Positions 22,983 through 35,417 of a stretch of 64,000 nucleotides of DNA are shown here, piece after piece. Location: assembly GCA_963922205.1 (NCBI GenBank), contig CAWUHX010000262.1:193501-257500 (forward strand), read 5' to 3'. Origin of the DNA: Romanomermis culicivorax (lineage: Eukaryota; Nematoda; Enoplea; Mermithida; Mermithidae). Positions within the stretch are counted from its first letter, which is position 1, and each line of letters starts with the position of its first letter. The notes beneath the pieces are model-generated. The model was not told the DNA's origin and ran no database searches. It worked only from the letters and a program-made list of their open reading frames with translations. The position numbers were made by a program, and so were the translations under genes.

Positions 22983-24795
22983 GTAAATCACGTGTTCACA
23001 TTTTTTTGAACGATCTGTCACTTTTCATCGTAGCATCATAAACTTTCTCGAACGTAAAATCTGTGCATTTGTGATATTCATAACATGTAACTGTGTTTTG
23101 GGATATCAGCCTGGTTTTTTATGGCTCGGATCATCGGTTTTCCAAAGTTTAAGGTGAAAAGGTCCTAACAGTCCGGAAGTTTAAAAAAAAGAGGTGCAAC
23201 TGTTAGCCTGAGCTGATATTAAGTGGTTAAACTTTTTTTTCAGAAACTGAAACCGATATCACTTAAAATATCGAAATAAAAATTTTTTTCTGAAAATTTT
23301 CGATATTTTAGACGGAAAACACTGGTTTTGAACGGTTCCATCAACTGTCTCTTTTTATTTTGAGAAAACATAAAAAACCAACTAGCAACATGGCGTTTGT
23401 GCATATAAATCGATCATTTTTATTGATCTTTAATCCAAATGTGATTTTATAACTCAACACAAGTCGTTCTCATACAGTGTGATGGCAGAAAATTCTATGG
23501 ATTACACGATATATGAAATGAATGGACACAGAATCGGAGAGAAGGTATGGACCAAATAAATAATTTTTTCAGCGCAGTAAAAAAAGCTTAAATTTTGACT
23601 TGTGACTCTGAGTAACGGGTCGGGTCGAATCGCTTGGTTAATTTTTCTACTGTCGAGTCGGGTCGGCTCAGAATATATTGGGTAGTATCAGGTAGCTTAC
23701 CGAGTCGAAAAGCCCGATACATCTCCATGTGGTATGCATCCGCACCCACGGTACACGTATCTTCTGTGTTGGGACGGTGAATATGCACATTGTGTGGCGA
23801 CAAAGCAGACATTGAAAATACTCCATTACCGTATGACCGAAATGTAATTTTTGTTAATTCATATTTGCTATTTAATAGAAAATACATCTTTATATAATTT
23901 ACACGGAATTCGGAACCGTTGGATTTTTAAATCTAGAAATCAGGAACGGAACCGATATTATGAAAAATTGAAAATCGGAACCAATATTCCAGAAAAGTGA
24001 AACCGTTGCACGTCTAAAAGATAGTAATTTTTGCCTAAAAAACCCTATAAATTTGTATTTATTACGCTGATCATACCTATAGTTGTGTGTCTGAGAAATA
24101 TCGCCTAAAAGTTCAATCGAAAGTTGTCGACGATTCCCCGGTACGCTAGTTGCGGAAAATACCACTTTTTCGGTCGGAAATGACTTTCTCACATTTATAC
24201 TTGCCTTTTTCGACTGAACGAATTGCCAACATCTTGAAACGGTCAGCCTGAAAATCCAGTTTTGATCCGAAATGATAGCTGCAATTTTCTAGAAAATGAC
24301 CGACGGTAACCCCCAATATAACCGAATGGAACGAAAATTTCCCTTTCGTTCGGTAACTTGTCGATTGCATTCCGTTCCGTTCTGCCGAAAAAGGCAAGTA
24401 TAAATGCCCCGTCAGAGCCAAAATCGTCAAACAATAGAAAATTTTCGTCACTTGGTGCAAAAATGGGCTTAGTATCACTTTTGAAGCAAAAAAATAACTG
24501 ATTAACACGTTCTTCTAATTTTAAAAGCGTATCTTGCGGACGCAATCCCCTATAATTTTGGTAAGCCTATTACTTCACAACCCTAAAAATCACATTTACA
24601 ATGGTGGGCAACTGGTAGTATCCCTTACAGATATGGTGCGGAGCGCCGAGAAAATTTTACCATTTTTTTTATTCTTTTTTCGCACAGAAATTGCTATTTT
24701 CCCCCAAAAATTGACATTTTCAGTTTGTTTCATCCAAAAAGATTAGATCCTTATGGCCAGCCGTAATGATTGACAAACCTTGATTTGGTTCTACT

Positions 24796-25995
24796 CAGAG
24801 GTCCCCGAGGTCAGATTTTTCAGGTAGGGGTAAGGTTGAAAATTTGCGGTAGTAGTGTAGCTAAATGTCCACTAAACACTTCATTTTGCCTCAAAATTAA
24901 GCACCCAGTGATGAATTTTTAGGACTTTAGGTAGGGTAATACTCCCCTCATCAGAGGTCCCCAAGGTCGAAAATTTAGGTAGGGGTAAAATCGCAAATTT
25001 TAAGGGTAGTACTTGAAATATGCCGTGACCTTTTTTTTGCTCTCAACTTTTTGCTAAGAAGGGGGAGTTGTAGTTTCTCGAACTTACAAAAATGATTAAT
25101 GCCCCTACTTTATGCTTTTTACAGTCAAAAGACATTTACTATTTCAACTCCATTTTCCAGCTCCCAATCATGCAACTTTAATGCACTAATTATACGTACA
25201 GAATAGTCACACTTTGAAGACTGTTGTGCCAACTGATTCCTGCACATTTCAAGAATCGGGCACAACATACGTTTGGAAACATTGTTTCAACCAGCATCTT
25301 CAGGAGTATGGGCTTATCCCATTACTGATTAGGCTTGGAACAGTGCTTCCAATTGAAAGTCCTGATGCTGAATGTGGCTTTAGTATTATTAATCCATTAG
25401 ACTATGAACTACGAGTTTGAAACCAAGTACCACTCCTGATCCACGTCAACAGACCTCACATGTCTCAACTCATAGCAGGAAAGTATGCCACAGCTTGGGT
25501 AACCATATGCTCACAGAAGACCCAACGCAGAAGCGGGTAAAAGGAAAGGAGAGCATGAAGAGGCAGAATTTTAAGAACATAATGTTTTTCTTCCCAGGGG
25601 GCGATTTTTTGATTAATCACATATACATAAGTCATTATTTCATCTCCCAATTATATTTATAATGATTTCCTACGAGTAATATATATTAATGTGCTGATAT
25701 CCTTTCCTAAAAATCGCTATATGGCACAGAAGTTGCATATTTTCCCATTATCATTTGCTCAGTAAATGTGTCAAAAAGAGCAGTGAGTAATTCCTCAGAA
25801 TCACACATTCTGCAATTTTTCTCGAATGAGTATAACCTAACTGGGGAGAGGATGAAGTCTACCAAAATTTTTTGCTATAGTGAGCTGTTTTTATATGGGT
25901 AGTAAATGAGTTTCCAAATCTAAGACGGGGGTAATACCCCCCATACCCCCCATGGGGTGCTCTGCCCCTCATACCCCTCCCTATGGGGTTGTCTA
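24796..25995 (+). mobile_element. Shorter CAGAGGTCCCC element carrying the nested insertion
   Basis: The sequence before 24952 and after 25972 together resembles the short family member at 33916-34209. It begins CAGAGGTCCCCGAGG and ends CCCCTCCCTATGGGGTTGTCTA. Flanks GTTCTACT and GTACTATG agree at only five of eight positions, so the outer boundary is approximate. Confidence 0.6.
24952..25964 (+). mobile_element. CAGAGGTCCCC hAT-like element, intact copy
   Basis: 1013 bp, starting CAGAGGTCCCCAAGG and ending CCCCATGGGGTGCTCTG. It is flanked by a perfect 8 bp duplication CCCCTCAT (24944-24951 and 25965-25972). The same length and ends are found at 56221-57233. No transposase is encoded; the short open stretches are not long enough and are broken differently in each copy. 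Confidence 0.9.
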
Positions 25996-26209
25996 GTACT
26001 ATGCCAATTTAATATTTATCGTTCATGCATATCCAAGACTACAGAATTTTCTTCTATTTTATTTATTGAGACGCATTATACTTATTTTTTCATTCATTAC
26101 CAACGCCGATACTGCTGCAATCTTGATCCGTTAGTATCGAAGGGTTGCTGATACTACGTCTGTCTCATATTACGGTATCTGAGAAGTGTATCTGTATTAT
26201 TTCTTGTAG

Positions 26210-26857
26210 TGGAAGCGAAAACGACGACGTCCGTTTTCAAACCACTTACTTCGTCAGATTCCGATTCGTCCGATTCCGAAAAAGAAGCAAAAACCACAAA
26301 ATCGGTAACCGTCGCTCAACAACCTACGAGCAAACTGCAACCAAAGAAAAACCCCGATTATTCGTCGTCATCTTCTGATTCCTCGGAGGACGAGAAAAAA
26401 AATAATAAAAAGCAACCACAACAAATCGCTGTCAAAGTTGCAAATGGGCTCGTTTCTCAGAAGAAGCCCGTAGCGTCTGATAGCGATTCATCGTCGTCTG
26501 ATTCAGACAACGAGAAACTGCAGCCAAATCCAGCGTTGAATACACAAGCTGCAGTAAAATTGCCGGTCACATCTGATTCTTCTGATGACGGGAAAGAACA
26601 GAACCATAAGCGTCCTCTACAAGTTCGCACCGTCAAAAAAGAACAAGTTGCCACGAAACTTGCGGCGAAAAAGTCTAGTTCAGAATCGTCTGAATCGGAT
26701 TCAGAGGATGAAAAACCGCAACAAAGTAAAATGCCTAAACAAGCGGCTGCTCCCGTGTCAACACCAGTAATCAAAAAAACCACTTCTTCGTCATCGTCAT
26801 CGGATACCGAAGGAGAAAGTACAAATACAAAAGCGGTCGGTACAAAACAAGCTCTCG
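26210..26857 (+). CDS. NOLC1: NOLC1/Nopp140 fused repeat exon (BC)2
   Basis: This exon is 648 nt, phase 1 at both ends, the longest of the series. Residues 1 to about 120 match the B exons (SDSDSSDSEKE, SSSSSDSSEDEKK, DSDSSSSDSDNEK, NPALNTQAAVKLP). From TSDSSDDGKE onward it matches exon C1 (SESSESDSEDEKPQ, SSSSSSDTEGE, QALG plus donor GTAATATTT). The join lies near 26568, where B-type and C-type DNA share a short CATCTGATTCTTC-like stretch. The tail of B, the B-C intron and the head of C are absent, yet frame and both splice sites are kept. Its B half is closer to B3 than to B1. Confidence 0.88.
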
Positions 26858-27352
26858 GTAATATTTAATAGCATTCGACAGTCTTAATTGTTACAATCTT
26901 GAAAATTTCTGTTTATCTGGAAGTTGTAAAACACATCGCGTATCTTTGCAAGTTCAGCACAAAATATCAACTGCTAATTGAAATTTCTAAAAAGAATTAT
27001 AGTGTTAAAAAGTATGTTCTTTATGTGTTTCGGTTGGACGAAACCGTGACAACCAGCTTCTATTCTAAAATCGAAACCGTACAAGTGGAAATTGTAAAAC
27101 TGAAACCGAGACTTTAGTTGGATATCTTCCTGTTTCACTTCACTGTTGGGCTCTTATTCTTGCAAGTTAATCCCAGGTATTGCTGCTTGTATCTGGTAAG
27201 TAAAACGATCTTTTGGCTTGAACTTAAATGTTCAATCGACATTCTCAATAGTTCGTTTTTCGAATTCTGTGACTGTTTCCTCCATTTAAAATCTCGTTTC
27301 AACAAAAATGATAACACAGAAATACTATCTTTATGTCGGAACCAGACTTTTT

Positions 27353-28070
27353 AGTCATTTTAGTGGGCTGAGCCTTTAAAATTTGAAAATGGCTCCTTAA
27401 AATTCAGGTCTATGAGCCATTTTGGCTCCTAAAAATTTTTATTTAATATTTATGGTATGTTAGTAAAATTTTTATTCAATTTGAGATTTGAAGTAAGTGT
27501 TCTGCAGGCTCTGAAATCAGAAAACAACAAATAATTTCACAACGCTTCGCACCGGTTTCTTTTTTATAATTCCTCGCAATGGTCTATCCACTGTTTTTCC
27601 ACAAATCAAACTTTTTGGGTAAAAAATTTTTCGAGGAACGGAAATGTCAGAACCTAAAAAGCGCAGAAAAATAGGAGATAACTGAAGGAATAAGAGCTGA
27701 AGCTGCATCATTCTATACCCTGACTTTTGTGCTATATATGAAGGACATGAGCCAGAGTGCTATCTGGAAGGTTTGTGCAAAAATAAACAAAAAATACAAA
27801 GATTGTGTACAAAAGAATATAAAGATTTTCAGATCCGATCTTTGTACAAATACAAAGAGGCTTGTGCAAAAAAACACTGGTTGAAAGTAAAAGCTTAAGC
27901 ATTCGTTTTTTGATTAAATATCCATGTAATTCAAATTACATTCAACTGTGCGTAACAAACTTATTTTTAGAAATTCTTCAATTGCAGGTTTCTGGCTCTT
28001 GAAATTCAAAATTGGCTCCTATAAATTTAGGCCTATTTGGCTCGTGATTTTCAAAACAGAAAAAAACGTG
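27353..28070. mobile_element. GGCTCC-type TIR element
   Basis: About 718 bp beginning CAGACTTTTTAGTC and ending AAAAAACGTG, with inner motifs GGCTCCTAAAAATTTT and AGGAGCCA-like repeats. Flanks GTCGGAAC (27345-27352) and GTCAGAAT (28071-28078) agree at six of eight. Related copies lie at 50161-51187 and 52219-52690. Confidence 0.6.
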
Positions 28071-28957
28071 GTCAGAATGGATGTTTCTATTCATTTTGGT
28101 ATTTTGTAGCAGAGTGGTAATGACAATGTTCGGACTATAATCTGGTTTTATCATTGTTGCTATTAATTTATATGTTTGTATGAAATCATCAATGAGGCAT
28201 TCTTATTTCGCAGCATTTTTGTGCTTTATAAAATTTCGAATATCAGTTCTTTCCAGAGCTGCACGAGACGTTGACTGATCAGTGCCTTTCGAGCAGCTTA
28301 CTCCATCATGCATATAACCACATTCAGAACTAAGTTGCCATCCTTTTCCACGATAGAAAAAACAAAGACCCGTTTAAGTGATTTCAATTTTAGTCTAAAA
28401 TTTTAAGTTGTAGAATTAGTTAATGGCTATTGTAGCTAGTTCACTAAGTTTCATATCAAAACTTTTTTCCAACCAACTCGGATTTGTAAATATCCGTTTC
28501 TTAGGCACCGGTGTATCTTTATTAAGTTAAAATTATAATGTCATGCATTTATGTTCAGTAGTATATAAAGAGTGGACCGCTTATCTTTAATTTGCTTCAA
28601 AACAGAAGGTTTATACGTAAATATGTATGACAAAAATTTCACAGAATGTAGAGCAGTCATTGGGATTTTATTTATGAGGTTTTCGTGCTTGTATATTGAT
28701 TGAATTACGTAAGTTTGTTCGTCGCGGGCTTGATTTTCCAATAGGCAAAGGTTGCGTCTTGGTTTGGCTGGACTACTGGGAGTGTCGTTATCGTTCAAAT
28801 AAAATTCTGAACTGAATTCCGCTATGATCAACCAGAATCAGTTTCTAATGTGAAAAGAAAGAGGAGTTGGTCAGTCAGTTCTGCTAAAAATTTGTATCGT
28901 GTGCAAGAAAATTTCACAGAAGATCCGCGATCATTTACCCAACAGGAAATGTATATA

Positions 28958-30856
28958 CTGTAAAACCACCTAACTTTGGCCACTTTTCAACTTCAAATCT
29001 TCATAACTTTTCATCTAAGCACTTTTGTGTGACAGTTAATAGCTTAAAACATGTGAGGCGGTCCAGTCTACAAGCTCCAAACGTTTAAATTAAGTTTGGG
29101 TTTGTAGGTTTTGTGTTTTTTTTAAATTTCATGGGTGGCCAATGTTAGGAACAGATCGCCTAACTTTGGCAGGGAAAAAAATTAAATATAAATATTGAGA
29201 AATTCGGGGATCCGTTAAATTTACGGGAACGGTACCTAACATTGGCCACCAAAAACGTTTTAAAAAATTTATTTGATCAAAATTAAACAGTTTCCAGCCG
29301 ATTGTAATGTAATCAACAGGAAATTGTGGAGAATCATAATCGAAAAGGCGTTCAGTTTGACTGACAAAAATAGAGAATCATAATTATAAAGCACCGTATA
29401 GTAAGGCACGAGGTTAATAATAGCAATACAATATTTCACAGCGGTAAACAACAGATTATGCGACACTGTACTTCACATTTCTGAAAACAATTGCTCAATC
29501 AAATCGGATGTTTCTTTGTCCAAGGCAAAAGCTCGCGACGATTTGGGCACAAGAGGGGTGTTGACTTAGCAGATAACATCTTCCAACTTGATCCAACAAA
29601 AATCTTCTTTCGTCGGCCACTGGAAAGCTTTGGAAGGATCATTGGGATGCATGAACTTGACTTTCACGTCATTTTGGTCGCTGCAAACTTCAACCACCGT
29701 GCTGATCCACCATTTCTCTTCGTATACGACAGATAAGAAATCGTCTTCCGCTATTCCATTGATATCTTTAACCAACAAAATTTTGTTTTCATCTTGCTCA
29801 GTTTCTTCACTTTCTTCTTCAGAGCTCGATTCTTTAATTTGAGGTCGAGCTTTCTTGGCAGGCGGCGGTTTTTTTGAAACACACAGTTCGTTGGCTTCTG
29901 ATTCGGATTCACTTGCTGGGGCAGTGATGCTTCTAACGGCATCAACTTGCAACTTCTTCTCTGACCATCGGTTTGGCTGCTTGTCGAAACGCATTTTTTG
30001 CAAGACGGACAAAATAGATTCAGACAAAGCATTGGAATGTGCAGAGTCGTCGTGAGCTGATTCAGCAGCAGGCAATTTTTTGAGCACACGTTCCGGATCG
30101 GAGGGCCAGATGCTACAAGCTTGAAAACCGGATACAAGGTTGTCGTGACAACGCGTGTGGAGGGTCTCCACGACGTTTTCCAACAACGCGGGAAATCGCT
30201 TTTCTGCAAACTTTCAGCTTTACTGTGCGAACGTTTGTAGTGTTCCAAAACTTGATGCGAAACTCTCTTCATCGGAGCAAAAAAAGCGACATCCAAGGGC
30301 TGACATAGATGTGATTTTGATTGTTGTTTCATTATTTTCGATCCCATCGAGCGCCCGACGCAAGGTTTCTTCGGAATATTTAATATAATCACGTTTTTTA
30401 GACATTCTGATAAGAGAAAAGTAATGTAAAAATGATAGAACGCACGAAAACAACTAAATACGATCAGGGCAAAGTTAGGTGAAAAATGACGGTTTTTGCC
30501 TCTAACATTGGCCACGCGGATTTCCCGAAATCAGTTCAAATTTGTGCAATAAGAAAATTAGTACGTAATAATTCAACATATCTAATTTCTAAAACAAGTT
30601 AAACGAAGACTCTTCAGTCATTTTGTGTTAAATACGGCCAAAAGTCCCAGAGGTCAAAATTTCGACCAAAATACCAGTCACACGGCTCTACAGTATGAAA
30701 AACAACGAATAATTAGCAAAAATTTTATTCATTAGAAAGAACGATGAATACGCTATCTGACAAACTTTGTTTCATTGCAGACGAATAAATAATCCTTGAG
30801 TTATTATCAAATACAACAAATTTCCAAAAAGTGGCCAAAGTTAGGTGGTTTTACGG
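28958..30856 (-). mobile_element. Pogo/Tigger-like element, internally deleted, TA target site
   Basis: 1899 bp. Ends are inverted repeats sharing GTAAAACCACCTAACTTTGG, with the next bases CCACTTTT also shared. The element sits between TA dinucleotides (28956-28957 and 30857-30858), as in Tc1/mariner-pogo elements. CTAACATTGGCCA motifs recur subterminally near 29110, 29235 and 30490. A broken transposase lies on the minus strand inside. Confidence 0.88.
29566..30405 (-). pseudogene. Deleted pogo-type transposase with Tudor-like tail
   Basis: On the minus strand an N-terminus MSKKRDYIKYSEETLRRAL (from 30405) resembles the helix-turn-helix start of pogo/CENP-B-like transposases. Within about 30 codons it runs into the last third of the DDE domain (CQPLDVAFFAPMKR, then a FQACSIWP segment), so most of the DNA-binding and catalytic core is deleted. 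The DDE remnant changes frame near 30190. The long open C-terminal piece (29566-30186) carries a KKPPPAKKARP basic stretch, an ESSSEEESEE acidic stretch and a WWISTVVEV..VKFMHP..FQWP motif set, seen at the C-termini of many arthropod DDE-1 transposases. Confidence 0.8.
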
Positions 30857-31199
30857 TAGTGCTATTATCATAAAATTTTATGTATGCAAACTCGAATAAA
30901 TCCAACTATTCCATGGAGGAATTTGCGGCTGTACCAGGGTTTTATTTTTCATTTTTTCTCCACTGGCCAATTGGCTCCTAGAATCAAAGTTTTGCAGGCC
31001 TATCCGAATTTCGACAAGCCAAAACTCAAAAGTTTGTAAACAAAGGCGGAAGTATAAAAACAATTCTTTTTTCAACAAATTTATTCAAAAACACTCTTCA
31101 AATCACAGTAGAAGTTCGCATAACATTTTGAAAACATTCTTAATCAAACATAGAATAATAAGGCTCGCATATTAGATCACTCATTATTCAAATCAACCA

Positions 31200-31640
31200 T
31201 CAGGGTTATTTTTGCTAAGGTCAGGTTGCAATGTCCGACTTGCGGAAAAAATTTGGCTACACAGATACACTTATGGTTGCTTACTCAAAAATTGATAAAT
31301 TCGCTTAGTTTCGTTAGAAAAATGATCAAAGGTTACATCCCCTGTATTTCATTCACTTCGCGTCGTTTCCAGACTTTTAAACCTGAATTTCCTGAGTTTT
31401 GGAGGAAAAATCATAAGACTAGCTAAAGTAACTTGTTCGGCGTCTAGCGCGAAAAATTTTGATTTCGAGGCCTTCAAAACGTTAAAAAATTAATTTTTCC
31501 AGTACATACTGTGGCAATTACCGATGATCGATCATGATGTTTTGACTATTTCGTTGGCGAATGCGTTCAAACATTTTTCATCTAATATATCTAGAGCCAG
31601 TAATTTACCAATCATAATTATTTATGACTGTTTTCAAATG
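31200..31640 (+). repeat. Dispersed repeat copy 2 of 3
   Basis: Same orientation and order of blocks as about 14940-15370, including CAGGTTGCAATGT, GTTGCTT.CTC and a TCTAGCGC hairpin remnant. Diverged by many substitutions and small indels. Confidence 0.6.
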
Positions 31641-32974
31641 TATAAAGCATTAAAAAAACGCAACAGGTATTTTACTTCGGTCTTGGATATCGTTAATTAA
31701 TGCCGGAGCTTAGCATCGGAAGAAATTTTTGGATTTTAATATACTATAGCGTTGGAAAATGAATATTTTCAATGTCTTTTTCCTGCATGAAAGATCTAAG
31801 TTTTAAGTCAATTCCACGTGTTTTCTGTCGGGCAGACTAAAATTCTAGAATTACGGAAGCAACAAAGAATTTGGATGGCTTGACCAGGCAGAGGAACCTC
31901 TGCCACTTTCCCATGCTGATGATGCCTTCATCATTCTCTAACTGCAAAGCGTTATATTCGCGAAAGCCTAAAATTCTGAAGGACCACAAAACAAGTTTGT
32001 GAAAATGATCTAGAAAGATCTTGATTTTTGTCAAATACGTAAAAAAACAATACCAGATCAAACATTCATCCATAACGTCCTGATGTTTGAAAGCTATAAG
32101 CAAGCGTAAGCTAGGCCGATACATTCTAACCGCACAACAGAAATCATTTCCAAAAAATGCCATATTATGTTTATGGTGAGGTCGTGATCATCCACTCAAA
32201 AGGAAGATACTAGAAAGAAAATGATTTTCGAGTTTAAAAGCCATAAATCATCCACTTAAAATCACATCTTTATTTCTGATCCATTCCAAACATAAACCAT
32301 AAACATGAACAGAAAGACATGTCGTCAGTAAACTGTTGCATTACACATATTTCAAATCTTGGTGGTGTATTCTTGCATTTTTATTCAATAAATTTGGTAC
32401 TGCGACATATTAATTACATGGAATTAGACATTGTCAATTCTTCCAGACCTGAGCTGTATATGTAACGTACTAATTTTGATTTTTTTAAATATTTTGAAGG
32501 TACTAACCTTAAAATTTCAGAGTCGAAATCCTATAATATTGATTCATGTACCAAAACATGGTCAATGTTTCCAACTACAGAAGACAACTTACAGAAATTT
32601 CACGATAGTATTTTTCTTTTTCGGGCATGTACTATACTGCGAGGTTGCAGATAAACTTTCATCCAAAATTATGGAAGGTTCGTTGACTATTCAATAAATT
32701 TTTCCTTCATGACAACCACCCTTTCACTCTTTTTAATGATTTAAAGGGTATAGAAATAGATTTCTTGATCTCCAGTAAGGCTGTGTTTGTCGAAACTCCG
32801 ACCGCTGCATCGATCATTTCAAATTGAATGGAATATAGAAGTTCATAATTCTAATTAAAGCGTAAGATGCAGTCTAGTATCCACACTTCAATTAAGTAAT
32901 GAAAATTATAAATGATTATGCATTTATCATAAAATTTATTTATTGTAATGTACATCCAAAGTTTTAAGAGTATC

Positions 32975-33115
32975 GGGTCCGGGTCCAAAATTTTAGGAAT
33001 ATCGGGTACGGGTCCGGGTCCAAAATTTTAAGAACATCGGGTCCGGGTCCAGAATTTTGAGAATGTCGGGTCCGGGTCCAGCAAAATAGTCGGGTAATTT
33101 CGGGTCAGGGTCCAT
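32975..33115 (+). repeat. Tandem GGGTCCGGGTCCAAAATTTTA block
   Basis: Four or five imperfect units of ATCGGGTCCGGGTCC separated by AAAATTTTAG. Similar in style to the GGGTACCC and GATCCGGATCC blocks near the ends of hAT-like elements here, so it may be a subterminal repeat of another one. Confidence 0.6.
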
Positions 33116-33139
33116 TATATTTTTCAACATGCTATAATG

Positions 33140-34860
33140 TGTGACATTATTCAGAAACGATTTCTGAGAAATTTGACTTACTGTTCCATTGACCTATGAT
33201 AAGTTGGAAATTAATAATATCTGAAAATGAAATATTTTGAGTGGTTTTATATGCTGAGTATTGTGACAGCATATATTCGGCGCAAAAGTCAAAATTCGGA
33301 TACCTACAGCACTCCAAAAGTTGGAAGTTTTACATTTTTTGGCATTTTTCAGTCTCTATGCATGTTTGGAAATTTCAAATATTCGTCATATGCAGAAGGT
33401 ATGAAAGAAATTTTCGGACATCTTACTCTCTCAAGTGCCAAAAATTAAGTCGGAATAACATCACAGAGTTATTTGAAGCCTTTTTTGGCACCCTCCTATA
33501 AGGTGCCACAGAATTTTTCCTCTATTTCTGTAGCCACTAGTGCCCAAGACATTGTATTAAATTTAAATTAGGTTTTTGCACCTTTTTGGGAGCTGTGGAT
33601 GTCTGCACATCTTGAAAATTGATTCAAAAATGATTTTTGCTGCCACTAAATATGCCATCAACGGGATGCAGGAAACATTGAAAATGTTCATCATTGGGAT
33701 AACCCTTGCATTTTCCTTTCAAGAAACGTCAGAATGGTTCGATTTCTCAAATTTAATAAAAAAAATTAAATTTTTTGCCTTTTATTTGAAGCATGTCGTT
33801 CAGCAAATATCAAAGCTAGATGAATCAAAATTTATCCAGCTTTAAAGCCACATTTTTTTGTTTATTATATAAGTGATGGCAAATCCTGTTTTCTCAGAAC
33901 TTAATTGGTTGAAATCAGAGGTCCCCAAGGTCAGATTTTTCAGGTAGGGGTAAAGTTGAAAATTTGCAGGGGTAGTGTAACTGTCTGTGCACTAAACACT
34001 CAATTTTGTCTCAAAATTTGGAACCCAACAGAGGTCCCCAGGATCAGATTTTTGAGGTAGGGGTAAAGTTGAAAATTTTTGGGATAGTGTACGCTAAATG
34101 TCCACTAAACACTTCATTTTGCATCAAAATTAGGCGACCAGTGATCAACTTTCAGGGCTTTAGGTGGGGGTAATACCCCCCCTCATACCCCTCCCCATGG
34201 GGCCGTCTGGTTGGAATTCATACGGATTCAAAAATATATTTGAATGGCAGTGTAATGTGTGTCAATCCCAACAACTCAAAAAACGGCACACAAATCGTAT
34301 TGAAATTTTAACCAAGTGCGGATTTAGGGGGGCGGGGGGCGACCGCCGCCCCCCCCCCCAAACTTTTGAAATAACGATTTTTTTTCTGTATACCTATAGG
34401 CAATTTTGAAAATTTTTTGAATTTTTTTCGGAAAAATAATTAATTTTGAGCTTCCCCCCTCCCGATCCGCCACTGATTTTAACATAATATGTCGGACATT
34501 AGTCCCTACAAAAATGATGAAAACATTCTGCGGCATCCCATGAGAAGCTGTCCGGAAAGAGGTCCAAATGAATTTTTCGGCTTTTTTCCGCCTATGTACT
34601 TTTGGACACTTTAAAAAGTGTGAAACGTGAAAAATACATTAGAAAAAAATTTTCAAATGCAGTATGTAAAACCACACAATATACCCTTTTCTCGGGTATG
34701 ATTCACTTTCAACTTATCATATTCGTATTCGAACTTATAACAACTGCATCTTGGAATAGATGTGAGAGAAAAAACATCATATTGAAATCGTATGGTTTGG
34801 TTGAGACACAATAAACCGATTCGAGTTACTGATCTCTCGTGAAATATTAGTGAGTAAGTA
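33140..34860 (+). repeat. Duplicated intron segment, copy 2
   Basis: Counterpart of 17540-18165 plus 21385-22450. It is continuous where copy 1 is split by the satellite region, and carries an extra transposon (33916-34209) that copy 1 lacks. Each copy lies upstream of an A-type exon: A2 for copy 1, and A3 for copy 2 after further insertions. Confidence 0.8.
33916..34209 (+). mobile_element. Short CAGAGGTCCCC element with 8 bp TSD and known empty site
   Basis: 294 bp, beginning CAGAGGTCCCCAAGG and ending CCCCATGGGGCCGTCTG. Flanked by GTTGAAAT (33908-33915) and GTTGGAAT (34210-34217). The paralogous sequence near 21600 has a single uninterrupted TTGGTTGGGCATT at this place. An internal second CAGAGGTCCCCAGG at about 34033 suggests an older duplication within it. 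Confidence 0.88.
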
Positions 34861-34920
34861 TCTGTATAATTTAATTTTTGATCCTTAGATTAATATTATA
34901 AATAAAAATCTCTAATAAAA

Positions 34921-35417
34921 GTCACAAATTTTCTAACATATGACTCCACGGCGATAACGTAGTTTACAGTTTTCTCTCGACATGTGCCTGGCAGATTAAA
35001 GATTTCATTGAGATCTACATTTCAAACTTACACTTTTTTGGGACCAATATTGATGGAGCTGCTGGCGGGAAAAAATATTTTTTCAAAATTACTCAGAATT
35101 TTGTTTAACGCAAATATTGGGTTATAATGTTCAAATTAAAGTACCTACATGAAGTTCTTTCGAAGAGCTATCGAATGACTCCCAAGCCATCTCTCAAAAG
35201 CAAATAGATGTTTGTTAAATGAGATCACACTTTTTGATTTTTTCTGTAGTTTAAAGTGAATAACTTGATGTAAACGTAAATTTTGATAGTTCATCCATAT
35301 TATGGAAGTGTATTTAATTATCTATCTAATGGCCTTTTTCTAGTTCTCAACTCCTCACCGTTCTTGAGATTTTTGAGTTCAAAAAAGCGAATTCACTTTT
35401 TAGTACAAACATAAAAA
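34921..35417 (+). repeat. 500 bp direct repeat, left copy
   Basis: Runs parallel to 36596-37093 with frequent substitutions and small indels. Shared landmarks include GCGATAACGTAGTTTACA, CGACATGTGCCTG, CGCAAATATTGGGTTATAAT and TTATCTATCTAATGG. About 1.2 kb separates the copies. TG..CA termini and a target duplication could not be defined, so an LTR or solo-TIR origin is open. Confidence 0.75.

Larger units (their letters stand above)
22983..26209 (+). other. Intron A2-(BC)2
   Basis: Contains a GGGTCGGGTCGG-rich block (about 23610-23680), plain AT-rich DNA, and a nested pair of CAGAGGTCCCC-type elements (24796-25995 interrupted by 24952-25964). No exon was seen. The last 110 bp match the introns upstream of B1 and B3. 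Confidence 0.7.
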
